Below, piece by piece: positions 12,401-27,400 of a DNA stretch of 64,000 nucleotides. The notes beneath the pieces were generated by a model. That model saw only the letters and a program-made list of their open reading frames with translations. It was not told the origin of the DNA and searched no databases. The stretch spans positions 67,944,763-68,008,762 of the forward strand of contig JARDYH010000007.1 in assembly GCA_029215795.1 (NCBI GenBank). The letters run 5' to 3'. Origin of the DNA: Anniella stebbinsi (Eukaryota > Chordata > Lepidosauria > Squamata > Anniellidae). Position numbers and translations under genes: made by a program. The number at the start of each line of letters is the position of its first letter. Within the stretch, counting starts at the first letter, position 1.

Positions 12401-15400
12401 TTATTGTCTCCCACAGCAGCGGGAGGGCTTGAAAACATGACATTGGTTGAATGAGAGCTTTGTATGTATTTGTATGAATGGTTTGTCCTTTATTTCACAT
12501 TTTCACATTTGGCTGTTTTCTCTGCTCCATCTGCAGCGGAAGAATATTTTGAGATGGTTTATGACATCCCTCACTTTGTACCCAAGGGTAAGAACCACAG
12601 CATCTATAATGGCAGAAGCCGTCGCTGCATTCAGACCACACCTGGGCCCTCTGCATTCACAAAGCCAGGAAAAATATAACCCCCAAGGAGTCTGAATTTG
12701 CTAATGCAAGTCACCAGCACCCTTTCACCCATTTGCATGCATCAAAAGAGTGGAGAAAAATAACTCTTGAAGCCACTTTAAAATCACCCCTCGGCAGGAA
12801 GGCAGTATAGAATTGTATTAAAAATAAATAAATAAATAAATGGTGGGTAAACCAAGGACAGTTAAATGGCAATCAATTTACCTCTAGCAGGTATACTGTT
12901 TGGCATTCTTTGCTAAAACTCCAAAATTCTGCATTGCAGCGTATTCGGACACAAGCCTCATCTACACCAAGCAGGATATTGCACTATGAAAGCAGTATGA
13001 AAGCGGTATCTAAAAGGCAGGAGCCGCACGAAGTGCACTGACAACTGTTGGGGCCCATAAGACACATACCATATACCGCTTTCATACCGCTATATCCTGC
13101 TTTGTTCGGCTCCTGCCTTTTATATACCGCTTTCATACAATATCCTGCTTGGTGTAGATGAGGCCTTAGAGTAAGTTATGGACATTTACGGATGCACTGG
13201 GGTAGAGCTACACTACAAATCAATACAGTTGCATATCGATCTGCCATTGCTCTTCACAAAATATCCTGGGAAGGGTGTTTGGCGAGGGTCTTGAACATTT
13301 CCTACTGAAGGGAGAAACCACAGGTGCCTTTAAATGCGTGTCAGGATTTAAAATGGGTGATTCCCCCCCCCCCCCCCCCCGGTTTCAGTATCAGTCCTGG
13401 CCATCCTACACACACTCCTGTTCCAAAAACTCAAATGGAGTCATGAAACCTGTAGACAGGGAGGAGGCGGGGGCAAGAGAGGGTTCCATCAATGGCATCC
13501 CCCTTTTGGGGAGTAATTACCCTTACTTAGGGTGACCATATGAAAAGGAGGACGGGGCTCCTGTATCTTTAACAGTTGCATAGGTAAGGAAATTTCTGCA
13601 GGTGTCATTTGTAGGCATGCAGCACCTGGTGAAATCCCCTCTTCATCACAACAGTGAAAGCTGCAGGAGCTATACTAGAGTGATCAGATACAAAGGAGGG
13701 CAGGGCTCTAGCAGCTTTAACCGTTGTGATGAAGAGGGAATTTCACCGGGTGGTTCATGCATACAAATGATACCTGCTGAAATTCCCTACTCTATACAAC
13801 TGTTAAAGATGCAGGAGCCCGGTCCTCCTTTCCATATGGTCACCCTGCCCTTACTGCCACCCCACCCCTATTTTGTGATTGTCTTACCTCCTCTTCTTTT
13901 TTCCTTTGCAGCCTCTGATAAAGGGTTTGTGATTCTCCTGGGGCTAGAGCAGTATACCAATACATCCCTCGTCCCACGAGGTTTAGCTTTCAGCCCTGCC
14001 AGTAAGACATTCTATGTCTGGGGGAATGTTATCTTGCAAAGGTAAGACTCCCTACCAAAAGCCCGTGTTCATCTTTAGAAGGTTAAAAACTCTGCTGCCC
14101 AGAAAGCAAAGTCTGCAGGCTTGTGCCTGTACGCTAGCGGTGCTGGGCTTTCCTGTGATGCATAGTGTTTGCTTTCTCCTGTCCTTTATCTTCAGTTTTC
14201 TCCTTGTGCTGTTTCCATAATACCTGGAATGGGGGATAGCAAATGGCCTACAGGTTGGTGTCTTCAACTTGTTTGGCCAAACCTGCATTTGGGGACCCAC
14301 TTCTTAATTTTTTATTGTCTGTTTTTATAGTGGAAGCTTTGTGCTTCTTGCTTCTTTTGTGCAATTGTAATGGGCTGCATTACATGGTCAGAGAGGGGCA
14401 ACCACATGGTTTAAATTGCTGACCATGTGGGTCTGTAATTGAAAACTTCCCCTTCTCTAGGTGCTCATGTATGGGACAGCACCCTCTAGTGGGTGCTGTG
14501 TAGCGCAACTTCAGCTGCACACTTTAAGAAATCCTGCAATATTTCAGAAGAATCGGGATAGCCAGGGTTTTTAAAAAAGTGGGATAACCCAGGGAAGGCA
14601 TGGGAGACATGCAGGAAATTGACGTTGTCGTCTAAAGGGCCTGCAAACTTCCGTGAGTGGTGCCATATATCGCTGGATTAGAGATGCTCTTAGAATCTTC
14701 TAGCAGGAGGGCTGGCTGGCTCGTCACCTCAGTTTTCAGCCCTGTACAATGCTTGATGTCCTCCTCCAATATCTAATGTAGAATGAAGTTAGACATGACA
14801 CCTGTAGAGCAGCAGGGCTGTTTAGAAATGCTCTTCAATACAGTATCCATTTGTTTATGTATGTATTGATTACATTTCTATATCGCCCAATAGCCCAAAC
14901 ACTCTGGGCCTTTCACAAAATTAAAACTCTAAACAACAAAAGTTGAACACGGGCCAGAACGGGTGGCCATCACCATGTGGAGTGAATGAACGAGGTAGTC
15001 TTTTTAAAAAAAAAGTTTGATAGCCTATGACACTTGTAAAATTATTAACCATAATTGCCATCGGTAATGAGGAGCTTTCACTGAAAAACAAACAAACAAC
15101 CTCAGTTGTATCAAAAATAGCCAAAAATACCTAACGCTTGTTTGGGGCTATAAACTTGACACATTTTGTCCAATTGGGGGATCGGAAGGCTCAAATTGAC
15201 CGAAAAAGACCCGTAATGTATTGAAATAATCTCACACTGTACAACCACAGAACAGAATCTGTAAATCATGCATGGGGGGGGGGGGAAATCTTGTTTTTTA
15301 GATTTCACTGATGGATACAATTGTTCATAGAAGCCGTGATGCTGCCCTCCCCCACCTGCCCCCCTACCCCCCGCCAAACGTTCTCCCTCTTGCTTTTCTT

Positions 15401-18400
15401 TACAGCAACGACATGGTGAGTTATATGTACCTCTCCGACTTCCCAGGTCATTCCTCCATCAAGTATTTCGTCCTGTCGTTTACTGGGCAGATTGCCTTTG
15501 TGACGGATCTAGAGGAGGTATGCCTGCTTACCTTCCTTACGGATCCAGCGGTTGGTTGTTTTAGAGAATGGAGGTTAATCGTGCTGCGGGCAGTGGGGGC
15601 CTTGCGGAGAACCCTGAGCCTGAGGGATACTTATTTTGTGTATTTCTGTATTTATTATAGCACTTTTATCCCGCCCTTTAGCCAAAAAAGGCTCTCAAGG
15701 CAGCTTACAAAAATATTTCTTGAGACCGTCCCAGCCCACAGATGCTTACAATCTTTTAAAAAAAAAACAACATGACACAAAAGGAAAGGGGATTGGGAGG
15801 GAGGAGGGGGAAAAAAAGCAAATTTGGGCACTAAGTTCTTGACTGCATTCTTTGATGGATGTGAATGTCTGGTCGCACTGCAGTTTTAGAGCCCGCATGG
15901 GTGAATGGGGCATGCTTGGAACTGTGGGGCTTTTTTCCTGTCTAAACAGGTGCAGGATTCTTCTCCTAAGGCAGCCTTCCCCAACCTGGTGCCTTCCAGA
16001 TGTGCTGGACTGCAACTGGCTGGGAATTATGGGAATTGCAGTCCAACACAGCTGCTTCCTTCCCCTCTCCCTCTAATAGCCACATACAGATCAAAGGCAC
16101 GAGGGAGGGAGGGATGCCTGGCTGCTGCTTCCTTTCCCTCTGATGGCCTCAGCAGCAACCCTTGGCAGCAGGAGGGAGGGGGGGCTCTCAGCTGGAGCTG
16201 GATCCAGGCACAATGCAGCCCCCCCCAATTTAATCTAGCCCCTGGGAATTTCTACATAGCGCCTCCCCAGGGAAGGGCCACCCCACCCTGCAGGCTTTCC
16301 AAAGGACAGGACCAATGAAGTGAGCGGCCAGTTGGACTCAGCTGTTGGATGATACTCCAGCAGCATCCAGCCCACCCACACCCACCTTTCCTGCTCCAAT
16401 GGAAATATTCCCTGATAGAAGGAGCAGGTGCGTGTTTTCACCTGTCTCCCACTCCAGTTAGAGTACCGCTCCTGTTTGTCAGTAGATCCCAACCCAAGCA
16501 ACCGGAGCTTCAGAAGAAAACGACAACCCAGCATTACCTTCCTCAGTACGGCCGTATCTGTTTTGATTAGTGGCATTTATTATGCAATTAATAAATATGA
16601 GGCAGTTAATTGATATAATCAATTCTGTGTGGCCCCCAGTTTCTTTCCCCCCACCCCGGGGCTCAATGGCCCGTGATTCAACATATATTAGAGGTGAGAT
16701 AGGAATTGGGAGCTTTATAGTGGGTACTCTGGTCCTGTCTGTGTTCTGTCGGAAGGAACCTTTTCAAGCGTTTAAGCAAGGAAATTTCATGCGTTTTGAA
16801 AGAACCTTGTTTCTGTCAAGGGCCACTGAACAACAGGAAGATGTAGGGATCTTGGAGGAATCTGGTTTGGGGGTGGAGCTCGGCGGGTTTTTGCTAGCTC
16901 GCAGATCCCTGAGCTGGCTCGATTCAGCACGCACCAAGTTGGGCAAGCTTGCTGTTTCCCTTTGGTGTGTGTGTGCAAATTGGGATTTGCGCAAAATCGC
17001 GGGAATATTTATGGGAATTGGGATTTGTGCGAAATCGCGGCTGGGAATATTTATGGGAATCGAGATTTGTGCAAAATCACAGTTGTAAAGAGCATAATTT
17101 GCACAAAATGGCAGATATAAATGGTCATTTGCGCCTGCAATTTTACACAAACTGCGCTGTTTACGGCCGCAATTTTGTGCAAATCCTGATCTATAAAAAT
17201 ATTCCCAGCTGCAATTTTGCACAAATAATGGTTCATGGACCAAAAAAAAAGAAAAGAAAAGATGCATGGTCTCACCAGGTTCTGTGGACTGTCTGGCGGT
17301 TCACCCCACACTCCCTCCAGGGTTGGGCAGTCGGTGGGGGTCTGGCAAGCATAGCGTGAACAGGATGTGGGGAAGTTTGCTCATTCCTAGGAAATCATTA
17401 AAAAAAAAAATTGATTTCCACGTGTGTGCGTGTGAGGTGTGTGATGGGTGTTTGCGTCTTATAAAGATTCTGCTTGAGCTTCACTCTCCTTCTCCTTCTC
17501 CTTCTAGGTCTGGGTTGCCCTAGAGAGTAGCACGACAATCCAGAAAGTGTATCCCTCTAAAGCCTGGGATGTGTACAATGCCCTGCAGGAGATGGGAGGC
17601 ATGCCAAATTATGGCTTGGACTTGAAACATGCCATCGTCAGCATCTTCTTCGATAAGGCTGAGATGCAAGAGGTGGGTGGTCGTACCACGAGGTGGCTAG
17701 CGAGAAAGGGAGCCCAACAGACCCCTTACTTTACTTGACAATAAAGCCGGAGCCGCACATTTCCGGAACCGTTGTCCTGTTCTTGCTGCGTCGCTTGGAT
17801 TCCCGTCGTGTGTGCAAGGCGGAGGAGCTTCCCAGCAGGTCCAGGCGCATCCCTGTGGCGAAGTTCCCAAAACAGCATGGTTGCGGCCAAGCCCAGGAGT
17901 CACCCAGACCTAGGAACAGAGCCAAATGCGCGGAGAGGCCTTGCGCTTCCGGGTGTGCCAGGCACCTTCTGCTGGGATTTGTTGCTATCTCTGCTCTCCA
18001 GAGCGTATTGCTTTGAATGTCTTTGCGTTTATTGTTTGAAACATTGTAAGCCACTTTGCTTTTAGTAGAGGGCAGAGTAAAGGTTGCTGCTGTTTGCCTG
18101 ACCTGTTAGAAATGGGTTCCATAAATAAATATTGCAAGTCGTAGTTCAAAGCGGGACCTGCGCCGGAAAAGGTTGAAGACATAGTTGCAGCGTAACTAAA
18201 CGCTCCTAAGTGTAGAGTAAGTAAATGTTACAGAGGAAAGGGCGAGATTGAGACTCACATTTTGGGGACCTGAGTTTCAAAGCTGGCTTCCTGGTTGGGC
18301 CCCTGCCATGGGCCCACATCCCAGCCCAGGCCCACTGACAAAGCCCCCTGGAGCGCCGCCGCCTCCTCTTCATCATTGCAACCAGCCCAGTCGGCAAAGG

Positions 18401-21400
18401 TGAGGAGGAGGAGGAGGAGGAGGAGTAGCAGGAAATGTCGCTGCTGACTGGCTGGCTTTCTGCCTGTCAAGCAAGCAAGCAGTAGCCATGGCTCCCAGGA
18501 GGAGGGCCTTCTCTGCCATGGCACCTCGGCTGTGGAATGAGCTCCCCAGAGAGGCTCGTCTGGCACCTACATTATACTCCTTTAGATGGCAGGTGAAGAC
18601 CTTTTTATCCTCACAGTATTTTCACAGTTCTTCAGTTTGATTTTGAACCTTACTGTTTAAAATTTGTATTTTAATTCCCTATCAATTTCTGCACGGCTGC
18701 TCGGTTTTTATCCTGGTTGTGCTTTTATACTGCATTTTATGTTTTTATACTGTTGTTTTATGTTTTGAATGGTTTTTATGGTCTTAATTTTTGTAAACCG
18801 CCCAGAGAGCTTCGGCTATTGGGCGGTATAGAAATACATCAAACAAATAAATACATTAAATAAGGAGGAGAAGGAGCAGCCGGTGACAATGCTGGTGAGG
18901 GGGGAGACTCCTCAAAAGATTGGGGGCCCTTGAGGGTGTGTTGCTCAGGGGCCTTCCAAAATGTGAAGCTGGCCCTGCCTGGTTGTTCCATCCGATGTCT
19001 CTTGATCCGAGCTCTTTTCCTTTCAGCTGGTTTACATAGAGGAGCCAGGAGGCAACGGAAGATTAGTCAAAAGAGCGTTTCCTCTGGATTATGTCTTGAC
19101 CTACGACCAGTTGATCAGCACCCCTCACAAAGAGATGACCTTTCAGTAAGTAGAAGACACAGAGTGTGGCGTCACTGATTCTGAACTTGTCTCAAAGGTA
19201 TGGCAGGGCAAAGGTTGTTTTGCTGGCTGTTCCCAGTATAGGCTGCCCTCTATTGATAGCCCCGGCTGGAAGAGTCTCCCCAGGGTTGTGGACTTCGTGC
19301 CCTTCCGTTTGCAAACTTTGTGCGGGTCTTGGCTTCCGCCATCTTTTGAATCCAATTTCTATCCTACCTGAGCAGCTTTGGCCACGGCAGACAGTGGGTT
19401 GATCCCACGCTGCCTAAGAGAGCTGGCCGTGTGTCTCGGATTGCGCTGAAGACCTTCTGGCGGTCTGTCACTTCATACGATTGCCGCAAGAGCCAATGTG
19501 TGCATCCCGTAGAATCAAGTGATAAAACTTTTCCCTGGGGTACCCATTCAGTTTGAAGCCGGTGAAAAGCTCCCTCACAAAAGAAACCTCACCACAACTC
19601 CCTGAGAGAAAGAGCAGAGTCCCAACCAAAACAATTCCCTCTAATACCAGATTGCCTGTTGAAGGGAGGGAAAAGGAAATTTGAGGGGGGAGAAGGAAGC
19701 CCTTTGGGGGCGGGGTGCATTCCAGCGGTGGGCGGGGCCAAAGGCCAAATGGGCCGTCAGATTTAGCTTAAATTCTCACTGCCGGAAACTGAGCCTCAGG
19801 AGAGGCATTTCAAGCGTTCAGACTACGGAAAGAAAACGTAGGGCAGGCAGGAAGTCACTGAACACTTGGTTGTTGGGGAAGGGGGTGGAGCCATGGGAAG
19901 GGGCGGGGCCATCTGGTAAATCCCAGAGGGCCTGGGGTTCAACACCCTGATTGAAAGCAAGGCTCAGAATGAATCTGGGGCTTCCTCAGCCAAGCGTACA
20001 AGGAAGCCTAAGGGGGGCCTATAGTAGGGTGACCCTATGGAAAGGAGGACCAGGCTCCTGTATCTTTAACAGTTGCATAGAAAAGGGAATTTCAGCAGGT
20101 ATTATTTGAATGCATGCAGCACCTGGTCAAATCCCTCTTCACAACAGTGAAAGCTGCAGAAACTATACTAGAGTGACCAGATACAAGCTATACTGGAGCT
20201 ATACCATTATAGCTCCTGCAGCTTTAACTGTTGTGATGAAGAAGGAATTTCACTAGGTGCTGAATGCATTCAAATGACATCTGCTGAAATCCTCCTTTCA
20301 ATACAACTGTTAAAGACACAGGAGCCCTGTCCTCCTTTTCATATGGTCAGCCTAGCCAATAGAGTTTTACTCAGCATCACAACATTCCTTGGCGGTAGGG
20401 TCTGCACATCTCCGTGGCGTCAGGGGAGACTTTTTTTTTTGCGACGGAAGAACGTTCAAATACGGCCCCCGCCTTCCCCTAGCCTGATTTAGTCCAAGAA
20501 CCGTGTGGTTTTTCTGCACTGATAAACCGGCCCTCGCAGGCTGTGGCACACAGGGAAAGGGAACAGCGACCGGCGCTTCCCAGGTCGTCCTCTTCTGACG
20601 AACCGACGGGGAAATGCTTTCCCTGCCACGCTTGAACGTTCCGCGCGCCATTCTGCTCAACGGGGTTTGGCGACGGTGCAAATTGCGTGAGCGTTTGTCA
20701 CCAGCCCGCTTGGAAAATGCAGTACTTCATTTCCCCCCCTTGGAAAATGTAATGGCTCGTTCTTCCCCTGCGTGGTGCTCCGGTCCAGGTCTAGGTGGGA
20801 TTCCTGCTGAGCAGGGAGGACGGGCCTGGTGGACGGAGTTATCCATTTGCTCCTTTGTCCCCAGCGGAAAAGAGTACATCCGATTCACCCACCGCTGCCC
20901 GTTTGCCGTCATACGCTTCGTGGACCTGCCGCTGCCCCAGCGCTTCACCCGCATGGAACATTACCGCGCCAAGCCCCCCGACATCATGGAGAAAACGGGC
21001 TTCCATGACCAGCGGTCGATAACTGTGTACCAGGGACTGGTCTACCAGCTGCTCCAGTTACATTCATCTTACCACCGAGTGAGGATACCTTTTGTCCCTC
21101 TGGGTCAGGTGTCTGCACCTGCGGCCCTCGTCCTCATTCCAAACACCCTCTGCAAGCCATCAGTTCGTACCTCAGGCGAGCATGATCTCCCTGCAGCCCA
21201 CTGGGCGAGGAGAACAGGGGCGAAGGAGAGAGAAGGGGTGGGTAGCAGGGAAAGGCAGAGAGCGAAGAGGTGGCCCTGCCCACTCTTGGTTTCTGAACCC
21301 ACTGCGGGCTTGCAAGCCCCCAAAGGGAACGCAGCCCTCGTCCAAAGAAAAGGAAAGGTTCTCCACTGCCCCCTTCTATGGAGGTGCCTGGAAAAGTGAA

Positions 21401-24400
21401 TAGCTCAATGCTGCCACAATCTGCTTAGCAGTAGTAGTGTTTTTATGCTGCTTCTCAGCCAAAAAGGTTCCCAGAGACTCACCTGTCATCAGTTAAACAA
21501 GAGAGTCCCTGCCCGCAGGCTTACAATCTAAAAAGACACGGCGCACAGGGAAAAAGGAATGGGGGGGGATGGGGAAGGGAGAAGAGGGGGAAAATATTAT
21601 TTCAGAAGGGTTGGTAGGATGGCCCTGCTCTGCCTATCCTCTCTCCCAGTCCAGCCTGCTTCTGGCTCATCGTTTGCGACACCCGTTTGAACGCTGAGCA
21701 GCTCAATTTTCAGTTTGAAAATAGGAGATGCTCCTTGCCCTCGTTTCTTCTGCGGCGTGTAAAAGGTTCAGGCTTCAGAGGGGCTGGGGAGGGTTGTGGC
21801 CGATGAATTCCAACTCCTTCCTTTATCACGTTTGTACCCATCCCTTCCTCCAAATGGCTCAGGCTGGGTGTGCGTTGAATGCTCCCCTTTTGATCTTGCA
21901 ACTGAGAGCAGCCATCATGGCCGGGCAGAAATTCCCGTGCTATTTACTATGCCACATCAGCCCTCGGTACTTTCCTGTGCCTGGAAGCTGAGCCCCTAAA
22001 ATCCACACGGTTTTGATGCCATCAAAATACATCCTACATGCATCACATGTTGGAGCCGGGCTGGTTGACCGGTGGCTTGTGGGTAATAGTGCCAAGTGCT
22101 GGAGGCTATCTTGTAGTATGTGGACAGGAATGGGGGCCGTGTGAGATTGCATTGATAAGTGGCTCATCATTATCATCATTATCATCATTGTTATTAATAA
22201 ATATACAAAGCAGGTCCCTCTGGCCATGTTGGGTTGGCATAATGGTGGTTGCAGCCCAACACCTCTGGAGGGCACCTGACTGATCTAAACGTAGGCCTGA
22301 AAGGGCTCAGCCCATGTCCCAGCATCCCCTGCTGACCCAGACAGGAAGAGGTTGTCTTCCTCATCAGTGGCCTCCAGGGAGCCAGCATAAGCCCACAAGA
22401 ACCTCCTGCCTCTGCTGTCTCTTGAAAGAGCACCGCAGGCATCCAGCTTGACACAACATTCCCTTCTGGCCCCTGAAGGTTCAAGGATGGATGTAGGGTG
22501 ACCAACTGTCAGGATTTCCCAGGATTTCCCCGGGGTTTTGTTCTTCACCGGGTGTCGGGGGGATTTCCTGTAATTTCCTATAATGCCCAGAAAGCATGCT
22601 TTCCCCTCCTCAACTCCAATCGCACCCCCCTCCCCGCTGTTGGGTGCCCTCTTTTTTGGTTTCCCAAATATGGTCACCCTAGATGGATGTGGATTTGCTG
22701 GCCCTGGCCTCTTCCCCGCAGTCCCCACTGCAGCGGTTTCTGGCTCTGGGGCTGATTCAACAGCCGTCAGCCATCCGGCTTTGGGTTGCTATTGTAGCTG
22801 GGGAATGTGCAGTTGGGCACGGCTGGAGCAGTTGCTGAGTTCACTCTCCCCCCTTCCCTCCCTCCCTCGTGCCCCCTTTGTTTGCTCTTCAACCCCTGCC
22901 CCCTTTGCCCTTTCTAGGGCTCGGGCGGGTCGCAAGAGCCGCCGCCACTGCCTGCCGTCCTGGCACTTCCCTCCGGATTGTTATTCCTGGTTTGCTTGGC
23001 CAGAGTAAGGTGGCTCTCCGGGGTTTGAGCGTCTGTTTCACTTCGCGGCATACTCAGTTGTAATCCCTCGCTGTGTTTTAGGCAGATTTTGAAAGCTACG
23101 GAGCCGTGTTTCTCTCTCTCTTGTTTCCAAAGGTCTTACCGAGTCTTTTTGTCTCCCTAGTCTTACGCTGACCCGGTCCATGACCCCACATGGCGCTGGT
23201 GGAAGAACAAGAAACAAGATGCGGTAAGAATAAAAGATCTTGAGCAGCATTTCTCAGAGAGAAACTCCCCCTCCCCACCCCAAGATTAATTGTCGCCTTG
23301 GCTTACGCTTGGTTGCTTTCTTTGGTAAAAGAAAAGTAAAGAGAGAGGATGTTAACCATGACCCCACCCTGGGCAGAGATGGGGATAGTGTTGTGTCGCA
23401 TCAGCTGAAGGCACAACCATTGCTCATAGGGCTTGATTGCTTACTAGTAACCATTGACAGCCTGGGTGTCTCAAGGCAGAGGCGCCTTGCCTTAGGGTCA
23501 ACAGTCAGAAGGCGTCATGCAGCTTTTCTTCATTAACCATAAGAACTTAAGAAGAGCCATGATGGATCAGACCAAGTGTCCATCTAGTCCAGCACTCTGT
23601 TCACGCAGTGGCCAAGCAGGAGGTTGCTTTCACAGCACCACTTTGGCGCTGCTTTGCTGCTCCTTCAGAGAAAAAAACCCCACGGTTTCGTTGCTGCGGG
23701 GTAGGGGCAGGAAATCCCCACGCCAGGAGGGAGTGTGGGCTTTTGGGCGGCCATTTGGCTCGCTGGGCCCGCCCCCCTGCTCGGCTTCCGGCAACCTATC
23801 AGCTGTTGCCATCCACCCGGGAATGCCCTCAGCTTGATGCCGAAGCAAGGTCACACGATGGAAGGACCATGGTGACCTCGCTTCAAGGGGAAAAGTCAGG
23901 GTAAGTCCCTGATTTTTTAAATGTGAAGCTTTGGGGAAAAGCCCCATTATGGCTGCGAGTTGGTGGCTGCGTCGTATAACTGATGCAGTGCCACCATGCA
24001 GCCACCATGGGACAAATAAGCTGTATAGACTAAGATTTATAATTAGCAAATTCGTTTGTTTCTTCAGTGATTGTGATTAATTATTACACACCTTTTTGTT
24101 ACCTTTACTTTGTTAACCGTAATCCAAAATAAAATGAAATTTCATGAGGTAAAAAAAAAAGGATAAGGTGGGTTATAAACCTCAATTGGGTACATTCACA
24201 CACACACCAACTTTCCAGGAATACTACTCCTATGTGGCAAGTAACTGGAAATCCTCAGGAGGCATCTATGTTGATATGGCCAACTACATCAAGATCTACA
24301 ACTTGAAGCCCAACAATATGCTGCCCGGCACGATCTACCTGGACAAGAACACAGCCTTCACCTTCAGCGTATACCTGAGTATCAGGACAACCAAACAGAG

Positions 24401-27400
24401 CAGTAAGCAGTGGGGAGCCCAGGAGCTTCTGTAATAAGGAAGAAGGGATGGATATTTATTTTATTATTACATTTATATGGTGCCTTTTCTTCTCTTGCAA
24501 GAAACCCAAGGCAGCATGCATGATCCTCTCAATTTGATCCTCATAGCAACCCTGTGAGGTAGTTTAGGCCGAGTGCCAGTGGCTGGCCCGAAGTCACTCT
24601 GTGAGTTTCATGGCCAAGTGGGGACTAGAACCCAGATCTCCTGAGTCCCAGTCCAACATTCCAACCACTGCGCCACACTGGACCAATTCACATAGTCAGA
24701 CAGCCCACCATGGCATGCGCTGGCAGCCATTTTGAACGTTGAAACCACAATGGTGGCTTGTCATGCCATCTGAACCTGGCGGGGCTGGGTTGTGCGAGGG
24801 TTAAATGACTTTCACATAACCCACAGCCTGTTTTAGGATCATGCGAGGGTTGTTTAATTCCTGCTGGGTTTGGACAACACGGCAAGCCACAGTTGTGGCT
24901 TGAATATTCAGAAGCTGCCCAGCACATGCCACAATCCAGTGTGGATTATTTAATCCATGGTGATCGTGTGAACTGATTTACTGACTGTTACTGGGTCTGT
25001 CACTTCAAACAAAAGTGTGTGCACGTAAGTGGAGGTGGTGTCAACAGAGATGGAGGCTGTATATGTTTATGGTGCGAGTTTTCTTCTTGCAAATCTGCAA
25101 CAGCCAGGGGCCAACGAATCCTCTGTCTGGTGTTTTGGAGAGTCATTTTAGCTAGGGCTGTTCACAGACCCCCCCATCCGATCAGGATCCCGATCTGGGA
25201 GGTCCGGATCGGGCCTGATCCGACCCGTGTCAGATCTGGATCCGAATCTGCGCAGGGTCCCCCCTCCCTCCCTCCCTCCCTCCCCCAATCGCCCCCCTTA
25301 CCTGCAGCCTCCTCCGCATTGTCCTGCGCAGTGGCCGGCCTTGATGTCAGCTGGCCACTTTCTTGCTTGCGCCGGGTGACAATGTCACCCGGCGCGAGCG
25401 GGGAAGCAGCCAGCCGACATTGAGGAGGCTGCCCGCTGTGGAGGAGGCTGCAGGTAAGGATAGCGTTTGGGGGGAGGGAGGGAGAGAGCGGGGAGAGCGG
25501 GAGGGAGGGCTCTGCACAGACCCGGAGCAGATCAGGATTGCAGATCCGATCTGGCCCAATCCAGGCCCGATCCGGTTCGAGTGGGGCCCACATCGGGCTG
25601 GATCGGCCCGATCTGCTCCGGGTTCGATATCTGGGTCCGGATCCATGCACAGCCTTAATTTTAGCTCCTGGCAGCAACCGTTGAGTGAGATGAGGGAAAA
25701 ACTGTTTAAATAATAACAGTTTACATCACCAAGCAAGGAGATGGAAACTGTACAGTGCCTCAGGGTCTATGTTGTGTGTCAGGGGGAAATCCCCATTTCA
25801 GATGTTGCCTCACTGCAAACTCTTTAGGTGGCCTTGGGCAATCCAGTATTTCTCAGCCTAGAATATATGGATCACCCCCCCCCCCCCGCCACTCCTGTCC
25901 TGATTTACAGGGTTGGCATCACTAAGGCAATGCAGATGATGCGCTCTAAGCGCTCCCTAAAAGTGCCACATAAATGCTAAGTAGGGTTAAATATTTTGAT
26001 TAAGTTTAGCCAGTTTATTTATTTATTTACAATATTTATATACTGCTCCCCATTTGAAATTTCAGAGCGGTGGACAAATAATATAGAATAAAACAGAATA
26101 AAAGCACACTAAAATATTATTTTAAATAATATTTAAAAGAAACAAAAATGCAAAATAGACCATGGCTGGTCATTAAGGGAAGGCTTCCTGGTTTCTAATC
26201 AAAGCCAGGTGAGAATTGGTTGTTACCAAGGAATGGTTTTGTCAATTAAAATGGGTTATTTTCCATCTAAACAGAGTCTTTAAACTACCAAGGCAGTACT
26301 TTAAACTATATTTTAGTGAGCTATAGGGTAGTATCCAATGTTAATCCTTTCTAAAATAGACTCATTGAAATTAGTTACTTACTTTCAGCGGGTCTTCTCT
26401 ACCTAGGGCTAACGTTGGATACACAACCAGTCATTTGTTCATTAACTTTGTTCGCGATGTTTGTAATGCTTGCACCTGCGCCCGTTTACAATTGCTCAAG
26501 CCACCTACTTCACTTTCAATTCTGGGATGGAATTAGGTACACAGAAGTCGATTTGCCTGAAGAGAAGGTGTCCAGAAACTGGGCCTACCAGAATACATCC
26601 ACATCCACATCCAGAAAGCAGTCATAATTAAAGCATGCTCAGTCATCAGGAAATTCCTGAATCAATAAAAGACAGCATGACTTGGCAAAGCCCGTCATGT
26701 TCGTCTAGAAAAACCGCCACAAGCTAAAAAGAGAATAATAATAACAACAACAACAATAATTTTGACTGCTCTTTTCTAAACATGGGATAGGCTTTCTGAA
26801 ATGAGGTTTCCAGAACTACACAACTGTGGACATACTATAGATGGATATGGGCTGATGTTCCTTCTCTTTTGCCTGCAGTGGGGGAGACGGCAGATGAAAA
26901 TTCCCTCCATTACATTTGGCTCACTGCCATATTATCCCATCCTGAATATGTTCATGCAAGTCTGCAGAGGAACGAACTCATCAGCAGAGGCTCAGTGCAG
27001 TATCAGGTAAGGACCTCTCAGTTGACAGCAGGTGGAATAAGGTGGGAGACATGCCTTAAAAGTCAGAAATGCAGCCCTGCTCTGGTGAGAAGTCTGAAAT
27101 GTAAAGATCCTGAGCCCCATCTTAATACTGAGATACACTTGGAGCTACGTTTGCCCAGCTTCACTTATGCGCATTTTCCAGAACTTAGAGCAGAGTGCCT
27201 CTGAACATGTACAGAGAGCTTTTCTGCAAGTAGGAAAAACGTTTACCGAAAGGGCTTGTGGGCGTGTGAAAAATGCTTTTCCTCTGAAGGAAATGTAGCC
27301 TTTCCTGCAGGAATCACCCTTACTGCCAAATGAAGTATGACATGCGGATGTTTGTAATTCAGCCCTAATAGCTGGGGGGGGGGGGGGTTTCCTAGAGAAA

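Noticed and set aside
24455..24683. A functional tRNA gene
   Set aside because: The promoter-like boxes belong to a SINE with an A/T-rich 3' end and sibling copies; no cloverleaf can be drawn.
25019..25736. Open frames on both strands around 25.0-25.7 kb
   Set aside because: They lie within a palindromic hAT-like element; their similarity to each other comes from the inverted repeat.
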